The position numbers and the translations under genes are program-made. 64,000 nucleotides of DNA from Limosilactobacillus sp. (GTDB lineage Bacteria; Bacillota; Bacilli; Lactobacillales; Lactobacillaceae), in contig NZ_JAKVPE010000001.1 of the NCBI RefSeq assembly GCF_022482365.1, positions 1,302,001 through 1,366,000 of the forward strand, in the 5' to 3' direction. Below are positions 60,892 to 64,000 of this stretch, piece after piece (within the stretch, counting starts at the first letter, position 1; the number at the start of each line of letters is the position of its first letter). A model generated the notes under the pieces. The model did not search any database and was not told the origin of the DNA. It saw only the letters and a list, made by a program, of their open reading frames with translations.

Positions 60892-61962
60892 ATGCACTGG
60901 TTTGCGGATATTATGGCGGCACTTGGCGTCGTCCTCAACGGGATTCCCCAGGGGATCATGGCGATGGGGCTGGGCTTTGCCGTCTTTCCCACAACGTTCT
61001 CATTTCTCTTAGTCTCCGGAATTAACTTCGCCTTTAATTCCGTCGCCCCAGTTTCTTTTCAGGCCGAATCATTAGCCCTGACCGGCAACCTTGGTAAGAA
61101 CACCCGGGAGTACACCTCGATCATCTTCGGTGGTTCCATCATCATGTTGATCATCGGGCTGACCGGCACGTTGACCAAGATCGTTCAGGTTTTTGGCAAC
61201 CACATCATCACCGCCATGATGGCCGGCGTCGGCATTATGCTGGCCAAGATCGCCCTCAACATGAGCAAGGGCCACGGCTGGACCGGCTGGGTCTCCATCG
61301 CGGTCGCCGTCGTCACCTACCTGGTTTCCAAGGACCTGGTCTGGACAATCTGCCTGTCCGTAATTCTCTCTAGCCTTTTCGCGGTCGTCGTCGAACACTA
61401 CCAAAACGAGCTGCCCAAGGCCGTCACCGTCCGGCGCTTTATCTTCACCAAGCCAATGTTCAACCTGCGGATCTTGCGCGGGGCTTTGGGGCTGGCCTGC
61501 CTAAACATCGGGGCCAACCTCTCGTACGGACTGATCACCGGGCAAATGACCGGCATCAAGCCCAACCCCGTGAACCTGAACCTGCTGACCTCTTCCCAGG
61601 CCCTGGCCGACATGGGAACCAGCCTGCTCGGTGGTGCCCCGGTTGAAACTATCATCTCCGCAACGGCGAGTGCCCCGGAGCCAGTTGTTGCTGGGATCTT
61701 AATGATGCTGATCATGGCCGTGATTCTGTTCGTCGGCTGGTTGCCCAAGATCGGGAAGTACGTCCCCAGCAGCTCCATCGCCGGCTTCTTGCTGGTGTTA
61801 GGACTGTTCGTGACCTTCCCGGAAAACGCCGCGACTGCCCTGGCCGGTAAGGAGCAGCTGATTGCCGCCACCACAATGGTCATTACCGCCCTCGTCGACC
61901 CATTCACCGGTTTGCTGGCCGGCGGGGCAATGAAATTCGTTCTGCCGCTGCTTGGCCTTTAA
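60892..61962 (+). CDS. NCS2-type nucleobase permease
   Basis: A 356-residue, strongly hydrophobic protein of the xanthine-uracil/AzgA-like nucleobase group, about 10-12 spans and shorter than typical NCS2 members (about 430). Seen: GFAVFPTTFSFLLVSGINFAF, ending NSVAPVSFQAESLALTGNLG, and LGGAPVETIISATASAPEPV, like the substrate-binding Gln/Thr loop of purine permeases. AGGAGG precedes the ATG. It is followed 10 bases later by a phosphoribosyltransferase gene, supporting purine base uptake and salvage. Exact base not inferable. Confidence 0.85.
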   Translation: MHWFADIMAALGVVLNGIPQGIMAMGLGFAVFPTTFSFLLVSGINFAFNSVAPVSFQAESLALTGNLGKNTREYTSIIFGGSIIMLIIGLTGTLTKIVQVFGNHIITAMMAGVGIMLAKIALNMSKGHGWTGWVSIAVAVVTYLVSKDLVWTICLSVILSSLFAVVVEHYQNELPKAVTVRRFIFTKPMFNLRILRGALGLACLNIGANLSYGLITGQMTGIKPNPVNLNLLTSSQALADMGTSLLGGAPVETIISATASAPEPVVAGILMMLIMAVILFVGWLPKIGKYVPSSSIAGFLLVLGLFVTFPENAATALAGKEQLIAATTMVITALVDPFTGLLAGGAMKFVLPLLGL

Positions 61963-61972
61963 GGAGAAAAAG

Positions 61973-62536
61973 ATGACAAATTATTATCAATTAAAACTCG
62001 GTTCACTGACGCGCAAGCTGCCGATTATTCCGATCAGCGCCGACACAGCCATCGCCTCGTTTGTCCTGCTCGGGGACGACGAACTGTCCCGAACCGCTGC
62101 TAAATTAATTCAGCCGAAGCTGCCAGCACAGTTCGACTACATCGTGACGGTGGAAAGCAAGGGGATCCCCTTCGCCCACGACCTCAGCCTCATCACGAAA
62201 CATCCCCGCTCCTTCGTCATCCGCAAGTCGGTCAAGGGCTACATGCGCGATCCGCTGGAACAGTCGGTCAATTCAATCACGACCAAGCAGGAGCAGGAAC
62301 TGGTCCTCGACGGTCAGGATGCCCAGCAGCTTCGGGGAAAAAAGGTGCTCCTTGTTGATGACGTCATCAGCACCGGCAGCTCCATCCACTCGGCTGCCAC
62401 CCTCTTAGAGAAGGCCGGCAGCCAGGTTGTGGGCAAGGTTGCCATCCTGGCCGAGGGTGATGCGGCTAAGCGCAACGACATCATTTTCCTTGCCAAACTG
62501 CCGCTCTTCAACCTCGATGGCACCATCAAGGCATAA
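61973..62536 (+). CDS. Purine phosphoribosyltransferase (type I PRTase)
   Basis: A 187-residue PRTase with the PRPP loop VLLVDDVISTGSSIHSAA and a flexible hood (DYIVTVESKGIPFAHDLS). It converts a purine base and PRPP to a nucleotide; adenine or xanthine/guanine are the likely bases. The start is the ATG at 61973 behind AAGGAG; the open frame 21 bases upstream overlaps the permease end. It forms a two-gene operon with the NCS2 permease. I give no symbol because apt and xpt cannot be separated with certainty here. Confidence 0.87.
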   Translation: MTNYYQLKLGSLTRKLPIIPISADTAIASFVLLGDDELSRTAAKLIQPKLPAQFDYIVTVESKGIPFAHDLSLITKHPRSFVIRKSVKGYMRDPLEQSVNSITTKQEQELVLDGQDAQQLRGKKVLLVDDVISTGSSIHSAATLLEKAGSQVVGKVAILAEGDAAKRNDIIFLAKLPLFNLDGTIKA

Positions 62537-62592
62537 TAAAAAGCGAGTTCCGTAGCTGGACACTAAGAACTCGCTTTTTACCACGTTATAAC
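62533..62592 (-). repeat. Structured repeat, copy 3 (truncated)
   Basis: On the minus strand: TATAACGTGGTAAAAAGCGAGTTC, conserved TTAGTGTCCAGCTACG as loop, then GAACTCGCTTTTTA. The 14-base stem is perfect (62537-62550 with 62567-62580). It retains the AACGTGG entry and the TAGTGTC-AGCTACG motif of copies 1 and 2 but has lost the distal half. It lies between convergent genes and can also act as terminator. Confidence 0.72.
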
Positions 62593-62607
62593 TATGTAAT
62601 GTCACTG

Positions 62608-62916
62608 TCAGATCCCCTGCCAGTGGCATTTTTTGATATCGACGTGGGTCTCGTCTTTAAAGGGGACATTTTCCGCCAGCAGCATCGGGCGCTGGTCGAC
62701 CCAGCCGGGCACTAGTCGGCCGTTCGCCGTTACGACCCGGTGACAGGGATGTTTGCCATAACCACCCGATTTGCCCAGGGCCTTGCCGACCAGGCGGGCG
62801 TTCCGGGGCCGACCAATGATGCGGGCAATTTGCCCATAGGTAGCAACCCGTCCTAGCGGGATAATGTCGACGACGTTTAGGACCGCACGCATAAACTGGT
62901 CATCGATTTTAGTCAT
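62608..62916 (-). CDS. MGMT-family DNA repair protein (single-domain, ATL-like)
   Basis: A 102-residue protein equal to the C-terminal DNA-binding domain of O6-alkylguanine methyltransferases: helix-turn-helix with Arg finger (GRVATYGQIARIIG) and the active-site loop YGKHPCHRVVTANG with the acceptor Cys retained. Ada/Ogt have an extra N-terminal domain, absent here. With Cys present it may be a true methyltransferase; alkyltransferase-like proteins of this size usually have Trp instead. It overlaps the MFS gene end by 8 bases, so both are cotranscribed. Confidence 0.9.
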   Translation of the reverse strand: MTKIDDQFMRAVLNVVDIIPLGRVATYGQIARIIGRPRNARLVGKALGKSGGYGKHPCHRVVTANGRLVPGWVDQRPMLLAENVPFKDETHVDIKKCHWQGI

Positions 62917-64000
62917 CCGCGTTTGCCCCCTTCCGGCTCAGCCGCGGCAGCAACAGGAAGATTACCAATCCCGCCAAGAAAAGGATCCCCAGGGAGGCGG
63001 CACCAATCGTTGACTTGCCGGTCCGCTGGGTGACAACGCCGACGATTACCGGACCAAGGATTGCCGAAAACTTGCCAAGGATGTTATAGAAACCAAAGAA
63101 TTCGCTGCTGGATTCCTTAGGCACAAGCTGACCAAAGTAGGACCGGCTCAGTGCCTGGATGCCACCCTGGCTGGTCCCGATCAGAATTGCCAGAAACCAG
63201 AAGTCAAACATCGTCTTCAATCGCAGGGCGTACAGGCAAATGAAGAGGTAGACCACAATCCCGGTCAAAAGAGCCGTCCGATTCGAGGTTCGCCGGGCAT
63301 ACCAACCGTAGAGGAGTGAAAACGGAAAGGCAATCAACTGAACAACCAGCAGGACCAGCATCAGCATGGTCGTGTTGACCCCCATGTCCTTTCCGATCGA
63401 GGTTGCCATGGTGAAAATGGTGTCGACCCCGTCAATGTAGAAGAAGTAGGCAATCAAGAACCAGGAAATTTGCCGGTATTGGCGGATGTGCCGGAAGGTT
63501 TGGGCTAAGCGGCGAAAGCTGTCCTTCAGCGGATTATCAACCGCCGCCACACTGTACTGCTGCTGGCCGTGACGGAGCAGCGGCCAGCCAAAGATGACCC
63601 ACCAAACCGCGGCAATGACGAAGCTGAACTTGCCGATCCCGTAGCTATCGAGGAGCCCACCAAAGCCGTTGGTCAGCTGGGCCGCCAGAAAGACGATAAA
63701 GGCAATCACCCCGCCCAGGTAGCCCATGCCGTAACCGGTGGACGAGACCAGGTCCATCTGGTGATTGTCCGCCACGTCGGTCAGGAAACTGTCATAGAAG
63801 AGGTTCCCGCCCGAATAGCCGATAATTGACAAGATGAAGAGGATCAGCAGCCACTGCCAGTGCTGGGTCGGCACCAGCGCCAGGCCCAGTGTCAAAATGA
63901 TGGCCGGCCAGGTAAAGGTGTTGAGCCACCGGCGTTTGGCATTCGGGTAATCCGCCAGCGCCCCCAGCAGCGGCGCCAAAAGGGAAACCACCAGGGTGCC
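62909..64000 (-). CDS. MFS transporter (UMF1/Atg22-like), cut by the window edge
   Basis: Open to the last base of the window on the minus strand, so the true start is outside; the GTG at 63991 is internal. Visible 363 residues hold about ten spans, a motif-A-like LLGALADYPNAKRRWLN near the left edge and GVNTTMLMLVLLVVQLIAF. The UMF1 group includes vacuolar amino-acid effluxers and bacterial homologues of unknown substrate. Downstream overlap with the MGMT-like gene suggests one transcript. Confidence 0.85.
   Translation of the reverse strand, partial: GTLVVSLLAPLLGALADYPNAKRRWLNTFTWPAIILTLGLALVPTQHWQWLLILFILSIIGYSGGNLFYDSFLTDVADNHQMDLVSSTGYGMGYLGGVIAFIVFLAAQLTNGFGGLLDSYGIGKFSFVIAAVWWVIFGWPLLRHGQQQYSVAAVDNPLKDSFRRLAQTFRHIRQYRQISWFLIAYFFYIDGVDTIFTMATSIGKDMGVNTTMLMLVLLVVQLIAFPFSLLYGWYARRTSNRTALLTGIVVYLFICLYALRLKTMFDFWFLAILIGTSQGGIQALSRSYFGQLVPKESSSEFFGFYNILGKFSAILGPVIVGVVTQRTGKSTIGAASLGILFLAGLVIFLLLPRLSRKGANADD

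Overview
The window looks like a chromosome segment of a GC-rich, heterofermentative lactobacillus of the Limosilactobacillus type. Pointers are the class II GalT, the CcpA (cre) sites in sugar promoters, the MetA-fold/CysK cysteine pair, T-box leaders on tRNA-synthetase genes, PepO, DtpT, HrtBA and a KxYKxGKxW-type signal peptide on a LysM autolysin. The species is inferred from these families, not from a marker gene. I see no rRNA, tRNA, IS element, prophage or CRISPR array.

Layout. 1-1851: cut amidohydrolase and a DedA protein. 1942-6806: gluconate operon (kinase, GntP permease, SDR dehydrogenase, LacI regulator). 6829-10732: galK-galT-galR with operator and cre sites. 10813-14255: GDSL esterase, tyrosine phosphatase, PEBP protein, a small unknown and a frameshifted DDAH. 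14321-15921: structured repeat copy 1 and two unknown genes. 16013-18571: GreA-like factor, then a cysteine operon behind a 17-codon leader ORF ending in three Cys codons. 18629-24248: nucleoside hydrolase, cardiolipin synthase and a MacAB-like exporter. 24364-27967: serine hydrolase, DtpT and a divergent dipeptide epimerase. 28042-31721: pgi, fructokinase and SemiSWEET with a LacI repressor. 31815-38627: macro domain protein, PepO, a MoxR/VWA module, 3-methyladenine glycosylase, DUF488 and a small unknown. 38746-43456: NAD(P)HX epimerase, repeat copy 2, hisS with T-box, an MFS pump and small proteins. 43504-47506: LacI regulator, LysM autolysin, ArsR regulator, small unknown. 47660-51596: two ABC exporters, one HrtBA-like behind tandem operators. 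51674-57239: very large LtaS-family protein, MntH and a membrane-anchored low-complexity protein. 57254-62592: thrS with T-box, MFS pump, purine permease plus phosphoribosyltransferase, repeat copy 3. 62608-64000: MGMT-like protein and a cut MFS gene.

How the genes work together. Most blocks are short catabolic operons, each with its own LacI-type repressor plus CcpA sites. They feed gluconate, galactose, fructose and nucleosides into the phosphoketolase route expected for such an organism. Anabolic and translation genes instead use RNA-level control: T-boxes for hisS and thrS, and an apparent ribosome-mediated attenuator for cysteine synthesis.

The strongest unusual signals are: (1) the Cys-Cys-Cys leader peptide whose codons form the 5' arm of an intrinsic terminator; (2) a threonyl-tRNA synthetase with a collapsed TGS domain and a degenerate editing site; (3) a covarying structured element present three times, each time between convergent genes; (4) tandem HrtR-like operators with no adjacent regulator.
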